64,000 nt of DNA, taken from NCBI GenBank assembly GCA_015057505.1, contig SVEG01000009.1, positions 1 to 64,000 of the forward strand, given 5' to 3'. Source of the DNA: Lachnospiraceae bacterium (GTDB lineage Bacteria; Bacillota; Clostridia; Lachnospirales; Lachnospiraceae). A model generated the notes under the pieces. The model did not search any database. It had not been told where the DNA came from and saw only the letters and a program-made list of their open reading frames with translations. A program made the translations under genes and the position numbers. Position 1 is the first letter of the stretch, and the number at the start of each line of letters is the position of its first letter. Below, piece after piece: positions 41,323 through 48,645 of the stretch.

Positions 41323-41964
41323 TTACTGCTCCACCTCCGAAAAAGACTTAAGGCTTCCCGCATCAAGCACCCCGATATAATCCATGTGCTTGCAGATATC
41401 CTCTTCAATATGTGTCGTCATGACAACCGTAACGGGCTCTGTCGCAATGAGCTCATGTATAACCTTAAAAAAGTCCTTGCGAAACACCGGGTCCATGCCT
41501 GCCGTAGCTTCATCAAAAACATATAACCTCGCATTATGCGCCATCGCAAATGCAAGCTGGAAACGCACTCTTTCTCCCCTTGAAAGTGCAGACATCTTTT
41601 TCCCTGCCGAAACTCCGAACTCTTTCATTCTAGCCTTGAACACTTCACCGTCCCACTCAGGATAAAAAACTGAAAGCATGGCGACATTCTGCGCAACCGT
41701 AAACTCCTCAAAAAACGCATTGTCGTCTGACACAAATCCAAGCATACCTCGAAAAGTGTCGTGATTATTTTTAATACTCTCCCCGTTAAATAGAATCTCT
41801 CCCTCATAATCTGCCTTTTCATCCTTAAGCAGATTAAGAAGTGTTGTCTTACCTGCACCATTTACACCGACAATTCCCGTTATAAAGCCTTCCTCAGCCG
41901 TAAACGATATATTTTTAAGTTCAAACTTTTTGCTTTTCTTACTTACATTCCTAAACTCTAACAT
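41323..41964 (-). CDS. ABC transporter ATPase (second of GntR operon)
   Basis: A 213-residue ATPase with Walker A GVNGAGKTT, Q-loop VSDDNAFFEE, signature LSRGERVRF (Arg for the usual Gly) and Walker B YVFDEATAGMD, then TTHIEED. The signature variation is of the type seen in bacitracin- and YtrB-like ATPases. The ATG at 41964 has GGGGGAG upstream. Its probable partner is the small membrane protein downstream. Together with the upstream ABC pair it forms a single operon around the GntR regulator. Confidence 0.88.
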   Translation of the reverse strand: MLEFRNVSKKSKKFELKNISFTAEEGFITGIVGVNGAGKTTLLNLLKDEKADYEGEILFNGESIKNNHDTFRGMLGFVSDDNAFFEEFTVAQNVAMLSVFYPEWDGEVFKARMKEFGVSAGKKMSALSRGERVRFQLAFAMAHNARLYVFDEATAGMDPVFRKDFFKVIHELIATEPVTVVMTTHIEEDICKHMDYIGVLDAGSLKSFSEVEQ

Positions 41965-41974
41965 AATGCTCCCC

Positions 41975-42343
41975 CTAATCCATAAGCGTATCAATAATAT
42001 CGATGATATCCTTTTTCTTCATGCCTGCTTTTTTACAGTCCTCGACAAGCTCTTCAATCTGCTTCTCAAGATCCATATAACGTTTCTCCTTAAGGTAGTC
42101 AGAGTTGTACTCGCAGACATAAAAGCCCTTGCCAGGCACGGAGCGGATAAGCTTCTCCCTCTCAAGCTCCTCGTATGCACGCTTCGTCGTGATAACGCTG
42201 ACCTCGAGACTTGCGGCAAGTGCACGAATAGAGGGCAACGCCTCACCCGCCAACAATTCGCCCGTCACGATGGCGTTTTTCATCTGATTAATTATCTGTT
42301 CATATATCGCAGCAGTTCCCTGCGGTCTGATTATTATATTCAT
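41975..42343 (-). CDS. GntR-family regulator, YtrA subfamily
   Basis: A 122-residue regulator: an N-terminal winged helix (IYEQIINQMKNAIVTGELLAG, LPSIRALAASLEVS, TTKRAYEELEREKLI, VPGKGFYV) and a short C-terminal helical dimer part, the YtrA layout without a ligand domain. YtrA-type proteins repress ABC operons in Gram-positive bacteria, often responding to cell-envelope antibiotics. It lies inside the operon, and a 22-bp palindrome in the promoter is its likely operator. Confidence 0.93.
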   Translation of the reverse strand: MNIIIRPQGTAAIYEQIINQMKNAIVTGELLAGEALPSIRALAASLEVSVITTKRAYEELEREKLIRSVPGKGFYVCEYNSDYLKEKRYMDLEKQIEELVEDCKKAGMKKKDIIDIIDTLMD

Positions 42344-42359
42344 ATAGTTACCGTCCTTT

Positions 42360-43067
42360 TTACGCCTTTGCCTTTTCTGCCGTAATTCCTACATTATTCT
42401 CATAATAGGTTGCCTGTTTTATAACCTGCGGATAAAACTTTATAGACATCTTTTTGGAGATAAATAATTGAATCGCAACAATTATACCCACAAAAAGCAA
42501 TTCATATAAACCTTCATCGTACTCAAAACTGCAAAGTATTATCGAGTCTATAAATGTAGAAATCTGCAAAAGTACATTCCACATCCAGTAATTACCTACA
42601 AGCGCATACTTTCGTTCATTCTTCTCTCTGTCAGCATATACCGGCTGACAGTAGATATTACAGGCTATCGCTACACTTAAGAAAACTCCAAAACGCAACA
42701 TGAGCATCCACATAGGGATCTTATAAAATACCAAAACCAATATATTCAGAACAATAAAAAGTACCGTAGGTATCGCAACTCTTATGTGTATACCGGCCTT
42801 AGCATACATCTTTCTCTGCATTTCTGAAAGCGGACAAAGAAAAAAAGTCTTCGACATAACTCCACCGTACATTCTTGAAAGTAACAACGCTATCATAATC
42901 GGGAAAAACATTGCATAAAGCTGCAATACCAAATAATCATCTTTGCCGCCACTCCATGCCGGTGCAAGCACTATAAAGTAAAAATAAGGCGCCCAATCCG
43001 TCCAGAAAATATTTTTTAAACCGTCCTTTATGTGGTGCCTATAATCCCTCAAAACCGTCTTATACAT
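42360..43067 (-). CDS. ABC transporter permease
   Basis: A 235-residue membrane protein with about six hydrophobic segments, beginning MYKTVLRDYRHHIKDGLKN. It overlaps the stop of the upstream ATPase gene (43060) by 8 bases. The hydrophobic pattern and position mark it as the membrane partner of that ATPase. No motif identifies a substrate. Confidence 0.8.
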   Translation of the reverse strand: MYKTVLRDYRHHIKDGLKNIFWTDWAPYFYFIVLAPAWSGGKDDYLVLQLYAMFFPIMIALLLSRMYGGVMSKTFFLCPLSEMQRKMYAKAGIHIRVAIPTVLFIVLNILVLVFYKIPMWMLMLRFGVFLSVAIACNIYCQPVYADREKNERKYALVGNYWMWNVLLQISTFIDSIILCSFEYDEGLYELLFVGIIVAIQLFISKKMSIKFYPQVIKQATYYENNVGITAEKAKA

Positions 43068-43911
43068 GAGAATCCCCCTTTATAACAAAATACATGATTT
43101 CCTCTATCGTCGGCTCACTTACGGTAACCTCTCTGTCATACACTGACAAACGACTGTGTTTTACAAGTGCCTTGGAACCGTACTCTCCTTTTTCTTTATA
43201 AATAATCTTATCTTTTGCAATCAGATTAAGCTTATAATCCTCACCACTAACCAGCCTATAGGAATTACTGAGCGTCTCCCTGTCGGTAGAAATAATTACT
43301 TTCCCCTTATGAATAAAGGTGATGTAGTCGCCTATTCTATCAAGGTCGGAGGTCAGATGCGTGGCAAGAAGTATGCTTCGCTCTCCATCCTCAATAAACT
43401 CTGTGAGGCACTTCATAAACTCACTTCGAAACTCTGGATCAAAATTGGCTGTCGGCTCATCAAGAATAAGCAGCTTCGGATTATGCGACAACGCAAAAGC
43501 AAACTGAAACTTAAGCTTCTCTCCTTTGGAATGTGCTTTAAGTTTTTTATCCGGTTGCAGGTTAAAGCGTTCACAATACGCAAGAAATGCCTGTCTGTCA
43601 TAATTAGAATAATACTTTCCGTATGCATCGGCATTACCAATAAGTGTTAACTGCCTGTCAAACAACTCCTCCGAAAGCACCCAACCGATATCATCCTTAA
43701 CAACCTGCTCATTTTCCTTAAGGTTCTTACCGTCTATAAAAATCTCCCCTGCATCCGCCTTATAAAGCCCCAAAAGTAAATGTATAAGTGATGTCTTACC
43801 TGCGCCGTTCTCACCAATAAGTCCGCATATATAACCCTTTGGAATACTTAAATTAATGTCCGTCAATTTAAAGCTTCCAAGTTTTTTAGATACATTTTCG
43901 ACCCTTATCAA
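43060..43911 (-). CDS. ABC transporter ATPase (first of GntR operon)
   Basis: A 283-residue ATPase: Walker A GENGAGKTS, Q-loop VLSEELFDRQ, degenerate signature HSKGEKLKF, Walker B LILDEPTANFD, then a switch LATHLTSD. The ~85 C-terminal residues are an extra domain. The start is taken as TTG at 43911 with AAGGGG upstream; the frame otherwise reaches to 43932. It is the first gene of the GntR operon, 60 bases from the promoter. Confidence 0.9.
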   Translation of the reverse strand: MIRVENVSKKLGSFKLTDINLSIPKGYICGLIGENGAGKTSLIHLLLGLYKADAGEIFIDGKNLKENEQVVKDDIGWVLSEELFDRQLTLIGNADAYGKYYSNYDRQAFLAYCERFNLQPDKKLKAHSKGEKLKFQFAFALSHNPKLLILDEPTANFDPEFRSEFMKCLTEFIEDGERSILLATHLTSDLDRIGDYITFIHKGKVIISTDRETLSNSYRLVSGEDYKLNLIAKDKIIYKEKGEYGSKALVKHSRLSVYDREVTVSEPTIEEIMYFVIKGDSHV

Positions 43912-43960
43912 AATAACCCCTTCTTTCCGCAAACCTTTGTGGGTTTACTGTGTATATTAA

Positions 43961-43982
43961 CTGTATATATCAATATATACAG
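43961..43982. promoter_or_regulatory. 22-bp palindromic operator of the GntR-ABC operon
   Basis: CTGTATATAT-CA-ATATATACAG has perfect 10-base arms. It overlaps the -10 box, so a bound repressor would block polymerase. The YtrA-type regulator encoded in the operon is the natural ligand. Confidence 0.75.
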
Positions 43983-44002
43983 CATAGATACAGATTTGTC
44001 AA
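43974..44002 (-). promoter_or_regulatory. Promoter of the GntR-ABC operon
   Basis: TTGACA (43997-44002), 17 bases, and TATATA (43974-43979) on the minus strand, with the palindrome over the -10. Confidence 0.8.
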
Positions 44003-44020
44003 TACATATTTTGAAAAAAT

Positions 44021-44051
44021 AAAAAAGGCACGTCGATTATCCGACACGCCT
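44021..44051 (-). terminator. Terminator after the LytTR response regulator gene
   Basis: AGGC-GTGTCG with CGAC-GTGCCT forms a stem (around a six-base loop) followed by TTTTTT on the minus strand. Confidence 0.75.
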
Positions 44052-44058
44052 TTAACTA

Positions 44059-44763
44059 TTATACTGTCTGCCTCCAAATATAATCCTTATACGCCTTTTT
44101 AAATTCCTTCTCGGCTCTTCTGCTGAGAGGAACATGTACACGGGACGTCAATACAATCTCCTTATCAACAGACTTTACATACTTATAGTTAACAAGATAC
44201 GACCGATGCGACATTCCAAAATCTTCACCAAGCTCGCCTCGATATGCCCCGATACATTTATCTGAGAGAAAATAATCACTCTCACCCGTCACATATATTT
44301 CAGAGTATCTGCCGTCCGAATGAATATACTCTATATCCTTAAGCAGAACCTTTTTTATCGTATCGGCAGTTTCAAGAATAATATACTTATCATCCTCCCG
44401 CAAACTCTCCGTAACTGCGTCCATCTTTCTGTAAAACAATTTATAATCCAGTGGCTTTTTCAAAAAACCATACACCTGTCTTCCGAAGGCTTCCGAAATA
44501 ACCTCTTCATGACTTGATATAAAAATAATCTTGGTGTCCTTTTTTTGTTTGCCGAGTATATCCTTTACGCGAAGTCCGTCCAGTTCCTGCATCTGCACAT
44601 CCAAAAGCAGAATATCCGCAGACGCAGACGCAAGCAAATCTTCTCCCGAAACATATTCGGTTATTTCAACTTCAAGACTATGCTCCTCACAATAACGCTT
44701 ACAATATTCCAAAATCCTGTCTCTGTAAACCGCCTCATCATCACAAATTGCAATACTAATCAC
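44059..44763 (-). CDS. LytTR-family response regulator
   Basis: A 234-residue regulator: receiver domain with SIAICDDEAVYRDRILEY, the phospho-Asp in DILLLDVQMQELDG (near residue 55), and the switch KIIFISSHE; C-terminal LytTR DNA-binding domain with YIHSDGRYSEIYVTGE and HRSYLVNYKYVKSV. The start is a GTG at 44763 with GGGAGG upstream. LytTR regulators bind paired [TA][AC][CA]GTTN[AG][TG] repeats; such a pair is present at 46122-46150. It partners the GHKL histidine kinase two genes upstream. Confidence 0.94.
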   Translation of the reverse strand: MISIAICDDEAVYRDRILEYCKRYCEEHSLEVEITEYVSGEDLLASASADILLLDVQMQELDGLRVKDILGKQKKDTKIIFISSHEEVISEAFGRQVYGFLKKPLDYKLFYRKMDAVTESLREDDKYIILETADTIKKVLLKDIEYIHSDGRYSEIYVTGESDYFLSDKCIGAYRGELGEDFGMSHRSYLVNYKYVKSVDKEIVLTSRVHVPLSRRAEKEFKKAYKDYIWRQTV

Positions 44764-44825
44764 CTGCGCCACCTCCCTGCCTGCAACTAACATTATAGAT
44801 ATTCCCGTAAATAATATCAATACCG

Positions 44826-45998
44826 CTATTTTTGTTCCAGATATGAATTAAGCTTTAACAAAAGCACATTAAGACTTCCGTCTATAAAGTTTTTTTGATT
44901 AATGTCGTTCGAAAGGATAATTATCGCACTATCCGTTTCCGGATCAAATACACAACGCGAAACAAAACCCTGTGTTTCTCCATCCATAGAACCATAACCT
45001 GTCATTAATATGGTTCGATAATCTTCCTTATCAGCCAATACATCATCCATCATATATTGGCCCCATTTGTACAACTCAATTACATTAGAATTTGCAGTCA
45101 TTACTCCTCTGACAAGATTGACAGGATAACTAAGACGCGGCTCCTCATCATAGCTTGCTACCGCAGAAGTTCCCTGATAGGCAAGGTTACTCATACGCAT
45201 TCCGTGTTTTTCAAAAACATAATCCTTGATATAATCCTCAAATTCCAACCCCGATACTCTCTCTATAATGAGTGCCAGCAAATAATAATTTGTATTGCTC
45301 CTGTGAAAACCTTCTCCCGGCTCAAAAAGCAACTCTACATCTTTCAGATAGTCTATAAGGAAGTTTTCCTGTGGCTCCTCTCCGTTTTCTACAGCCAATC
45401 GTATAACATTCTTAAGTTCCTCTCCGTTTTCAAAAGCATCCTGGTCATTAAGATAATTAGGCAATCCTGAAGAGTTGTATAATAAATCTTCTACCGTTAT
45501 CTTCTTATTTGTTGTTATCTCCGGGAAAAACTTTTTAATATCAGTATCAAGTTCAAGCAGACCATCCTCCACCATATCGAATACGGCATCCGCAGTAAAT
45601 TGAAGCGATGCAAGACCAAGCTCATATGTCGTGTTCATGGTATTAGGTATCTCATTTAATTCGTCCGCATAACCATAACCGTTGGCAACAATAATTTCTC
45701 CGTTAATTGCAACAAGCACAGACCCCTGGAAACGGATAAAATGCTTCTCGATAAAAGCAACAAGATCAGTATACTTTTCTTCATTAAGGATACGGTCTAT
45801 ATTTTCGTATCCTTCCGTATATTCATACTCCGCCACATATTTTTCCGGCTCCGTGGTTGTTTCCTCTTCATTAACGGTAGTAACAGCTTCTAAATTGATC
45901 TTTGGAAAAACCGTTTCTTCTACCGGTTTCTTCCCGCACCCAAGCATCGTCATAATCACCGCAAATGTAAATACAATTTTTAGCTTTTTCCCTTTCAT
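44826..45998 (-). CDS. Lipoprotein of beta-lactamase/PBP fold lacking catalytic residues
   Basis: A 390-residue lipoprotein (lipobox MLGC, Cys21). The fold is that of class C beta-lactamase-like serine hydrolases: KHFIRFQGSVLVAINGEI, GLLELDTDIKKFFPEI, ITVEDLLYNSSGLPNY and SNTNYYLLALIIERVSG. However the usual nucleophile motif (GSxxK before QFTA) reads GLASLQFTA here: Ser is Leu and Lys is Leu. The Tyr of the YxN motif is Arg (HRSNTN). The C-terminal HxG motif is not seen. It should bind but not hydrolyse a wall peptide. A LytTR box lies upstream, so it is probably under the neighbouring two-component system. Confidence 0.85.
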   Translation of the reverse strand: MKGKKLKIVFTFAVIMTMLGCGKKPVEETVFPKINLEAVTTVNEEETTTEPEKYVAEYEYTEGYENIDRILNEEKYTDLVAFIEKHFIRFQGSVLVAINGEIIVANGYGYADELNEIPNTMNTTYELGLASLQFTADAVFDMVEDGLLELDTDIKKFFPEITTNKKITVEDLLYNSSGLPNYLNDQDAFENGEELKNVIRLAVENGEEPQENFLIDYLKDVELLFEPGEGFHRSNTNYYLLALIIERVSGLEFEDYIKDYVFEKHGMRMSNLAYQGTSAVASYDEEPRLSYPVNLVRGVMTANSNVIELYKWGQYMMDDVLADKEDYRTILMTGYGSMDGETQGFVSRCVFDPETDSAIIILSNDINQKNFIDGSLNVLLLKLNSYLEQK

Positions 45999-46082
45999 AG
46001 CTCTTCTCCTTCAAATCTACAAATTTTTTAAGAAAATTTACAGGCAATTTTACATCTGCGTGCAAATCCTTCTCCTTTTTAT

Positions 46083-46090
46083 ATAATATA
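46083..46090 (-). promoter_or_regulatory. Candidate -10 region of the pseudo-hydrolase-LytTR operon
   Basis: TATATTAT on the minus strand gives two overlapping -10 candidates. The -35 position (about 46108-46113, TAATGA) is poor, which fits a promoter that needs an activator bound at 46122-46150. Confidence 0.45.
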
Positions 46091-46121
46091 TCACTCAGAT
46101 AATTCTTTCATTACCCATGTA

Positions 46122-46150
46122 ACGAACGGTTATTTTTTGTAATAAACGGT
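46122..46150 (-). promoter_or_regulatory. LytTR-type direct repeat binding site
   Basis: On the minus strand ACCGTTTAT (46142-46150) and ACCGTTCGT (46122-46130) both match the LytTR consensus [TA][AC][CA]GTTN[AG][TG] at every position, separated by 11 bases. The repeats lie about 50-75 bases before the expected start site of the pseudo-hydrolase-response regulator transcript. Confidence 0.75.
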
Positions 46151-46157
46151 CAGCCAA

Positions 46158-46200
46158 ACAAAAAGGATATGCTTATTGCTTCTTAGCAATCACATATCCT
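46158..46200 (-). terminator. Terminator after the histidine kinase gene
   Basis: AGGATATG pairs with CATATCCT around an inner ATTGC/GCAAT stem, followed by TTTTTG on the minus strand. It separates the kinase from the LytTR box and the pseudo-hydrolase gene. Confidence 0.8.
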
Positions 46201-46207
46201 TATACCG

Positions 46208-47611
46208 TTATTCGTGTTCAATAATCTGATACAGAAGTATTCCCACCTGAAACATTCCGTTCTCTGCCAACAGCTTCATTTCTCCCCCGTATTTGGCTAT
46301 CGTCTTTTCGATATTTTGAAGTCCGTATCCGTGATTTTCTTTATTTTTCTTCGAAGTATGCCCTTTTAGCTTACTAATATCAATCTCCCATTCTATAGGA
46401 TTATCGCATGTAATAACCACATTTCTTTGAATAACCTGTATTCGGAGAGTTATTCGTTTTTCCTTTTCCTTAAGCCGGTTACATGCCTCTGTACTGTTCG
46501 TTATAATATTTGAGAAAATTGTACATAAGTCAAAATCCGCCACAGGAAGTTCCTTCGGCAATACCCCTTCACAATCAAGTATTATTTCCTTGTTCTCGCT
46601 GCGCTGCATCGCCTCTGTGAGAACCGCATCCACAAGCTCATGCCCCACATGCATAATTCTGGCATTATTATAGCTTTGGTGCTCACTCATTTCCGATAAA
46701 TATTTCCTTGCTTGCTCTACGTTATTATCATCAAGATAACCTTTAAGAACATTCATATGTGCCTTTATATCATGCTTAATGCCCCTGACTTCATTCACAT
46801 GACTTGCCATACCGCTATAATAATTGTCAAGCATTAGCAAGTACTTATTTTTTAAGTAATTCTCACGCTTATAATGTCTGAGCCACAAAAATACAAAAAG
46901 CAATACGGCAATCAACACATATAATGCCTGCGCCATATAATACCCAAACATTAAAAGCTTAAATCTGTCAACACCAGGAACATAAAAGTTGCTACTCACA
47001 TACCCCGGTAACTGCATACATAACAAATAGAAAATAAGACATATTATGTAATATGCCATAGGAGCATTCCTTATACTAAGTACCAAATCTGCCTTTTTCT
47101 TTATAAAAAATGCAATGCCTAGTATAATTATCAGCTTTGTTACAAGCATAATCCACGAACTTGCACTGTCCACCCACTTAAAACCGGGAATCAGCTTTAT
47201 TCCTCCTACAATAAGCTCTGCCGCTCTCGCAAAAACTATGCCCGACAAAACGCAAAAATTCTCTTTAATACAACCCTTTATCAACCTCTCTTCAAACAAA
47301 AGCACAATGCCAAGACAGAAAATAATCTCTATAATCAGCATAACCGCTCCGGTCAAATTCTTATTTGGCCACTTGAGTCCATAATCTATAAAGAGCATAT
47401 GCACACGGATACTTCCCAAAGATTCCCAATATCCTTGAATTACCGCACTCGCCAAAATTACAAGAATACCTACTACTTTGCGCAACCCGCTTTTATGAAA
47501 TTTCATCTGTAAAATGCCCCAGCAAAAAGCAATTAATGTAGGACTTTCCATAATAACTCTTCTAAAGCTTGCAAGCATACTTTCTAACACCAAATGCTGA
47601 GTCAGCGTCAT
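46208..47611 (-). CDS. GHKL-family sensor histidine kinase (AgrC/VirS-like)
   Basis: A 467-residue kinase with about seven hydrophobic helices in the first ~230 residues, then the phospho-acceptor region GIKHDIKAHMNVLKGYL and a GHKL ATPase with CTIFSNIITNSTEA (N box) and HGYGLQNIEKTIAKYGG (G box). This class pairs with LytTR regulators; the partner is the one at 44059. The ATG at 47611 has GGGAGGG upstream. It is separated from the other two genes of the system by its own terminator. The signal is unknown, and no peptide pheromone gene was seen. Confidence 0.92.
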   Translation of the reverse strand: MTLTQHLVLESMLASFRRVIMESPTLIAFCWGILQMKFHKSGLRKVVGILVILASAVIQGYWESLGSIRVHMLFIDYGLKWPNKNLTGAVMLIIEIIFCLGIVLLFEERLIKGCIKENFCVLSGIVFARAAELIVGGIKLIPGFKWVDSASSWIMLVTKLIIILGIAFFIKKKADLVLSIRNAPMAYYIICLIFYLLCMQLPGYVSSNFYVPGVDRFKLLMFGYYMAQALYVLIAVLLFVFLWLRHYKRENYLKNKYLLMLDNYYSGMASHVNEVRGIKHDIKAHMNVLKGYLDDNNVEQARKYLSEMSEHQSYNNARIMHVGHELVDAVLTEAMQRSENKEIILDCEGVLPKELPVADFDLCTIFSNIITNSTEACNRLKEKEKRITLRIQVIQRNVVITCDNPIEWEIDISKLKGHTSKKNKENHGYGLQNIEKTIAKYGGEMKLLAENGMFQVGILLYQIIEHE

Positions 47612-47634
47612 CTTATTTCCCTCCCAATTTATAA

Positions 47635-47674
47635 CAAAAGAAATAGCATCCCACACAACAGTGAATGCTATTTC
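47635..47674 (-). terminator. Terminator after the glycosyltransferase gene
   Basis: GAAATAGCAT (minus strand, from 47674) pairs perfectly with ATGCTATTTC ending at 47640, followed by TTTTG. It sits 29 bases before the kinase start codon, leaving little room for a kinase promoter. Confidence 0.8.
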
Positions 47675-47682
47675 GTAAGTCG

Positions 47683-48645
47683 TTATTCACATAATTTTGA
47701 ATCCGCACTCATTTCACGTACAAGATATAACGGTCTCGCCTTTATTTCAAGATACATCTTCGCAAGATACTGTCCAAAAATTCCCATAACAAGGAACTGT
47801 ATTCCACTTAAAAAAGTCATAATACAGGCCAACGAAGCCCATCCCGCCACAGGATCTCCAAACAAACATTTTCTCACTATAATAAATACAACTGCTAAAA
47901 ATGCAACTGCACAAAATATTATCCCCATAAAAGATGAAATAACCAACGGAACCGTCGTAAATGTTACAATTCCGCTAATCGCATACTTCAGAAGCGCAAA
48001 AAAAGTCCACTTGCTCTCCCCCGCAGCTCTGGTAACATTTTCATATTCCACCCATTTTGTACGAAATCCTACCCACGCAAACAACCCTTTAGAAAATCTA
48101 TTATACTCAGAAAGACGCAATACCGCATCAGTAAATTTTCGATTCATCAATCGGTAATCTCTCGCACCATCCGCGATTTCTACACCTGTCATTTTTCTCA
48201 TGATTTTATAGAAAAGACACGAGAAAAACGAACGGATTCTGGGTTCTCCTTTTCGATTTACACGTCTGGCTGCCGCCGAATCATATCCGTTTTCTTTTAC
48301 TTCACGATACATGTCCGGTAGCAATTCCGGAGGATCCTGCAAATCAGCATCAATAATCACCACATAGTTCCCTTTGGCGTGCTCCATTCCTGCTTGTATT
48401 GCTGCCTCTTTGCCAAAATTCCTTGAAAAAGATATGTATCGTACTCTTTTATCTTTTTCTACAAATTCCTTAATAATCTGCAATGTTTTATCTATCGAAC
48501 CATCATCAATAAACCAAAACTCTTTTTCCGTATTCGCAATTTGTTCCGTTGCTTTCTGCAATTCAATAAAGAAATTATCCAGTCCGTCTTCCTCATTGTA
48601 GCAAGGAATTATAATTGAAATTAACTCTTTTTTATTTTCCGTCAT
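47683..48645 (-). CDS. GT2-family membrane glycosyltransferase (GtrB/DPM1-like)
   Basis: A 320-residue enzyme that puts a sugar from a nucleotide sugar onto a polyprenyl phosphate. The N-terminal GT-A domain has SIIIPCYNEEDGLDNF, FIDDGSIDKTLQII and DADLQDPPELLPDMYRE (DxD-type), RDYRLMNRKF, and two C-terminal helices. It begins with ATG overlapping the TGA of the upstream glucosyltransferase (ATGA), so the two are translationally coupled. The pair is a typical GtrB-GtrC-like glycan decoration module; a GtrA flippase was not seen. Confidence 0.92.
   Translation of the reverse strand: MTENKKELISIIIPCYNEEDGLDNFFIELQKATEQIANTEKEFWFIDDGSIDKTLQIIKEFVEKDKRVRYISFSRNFGKEAAIQAGMEHAKGNYVVIIDADLQDPPELLPDMYREVKENGYDSAAARRVNRKGEPRIRSFFSCLFYKIMRKMTGVEIADGARDYRLMNRKFTDAVLRLSEYNRFSKGLFAWVGFRTKWVEYENVTRAAGESKWTFFALLKYAISGIVTFTTVPLVISSFMGIIFCAVAFLAVVFIIVRKCLFGDPVAGWASLACIMTFLSGIQFLVMGIFGQYLAKMYLEIKARPLYLVREMSADSKLCE

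Noticed and set aside
45871-46065. 64-codon minus-strand frame with an upstream AAGGAG, overlapping the pseudo-hydrolase gene
   Set aside because: It shares most of its length out of frame with a supported gene and has no recognisable product; the purine-rich stretch is within the leader.
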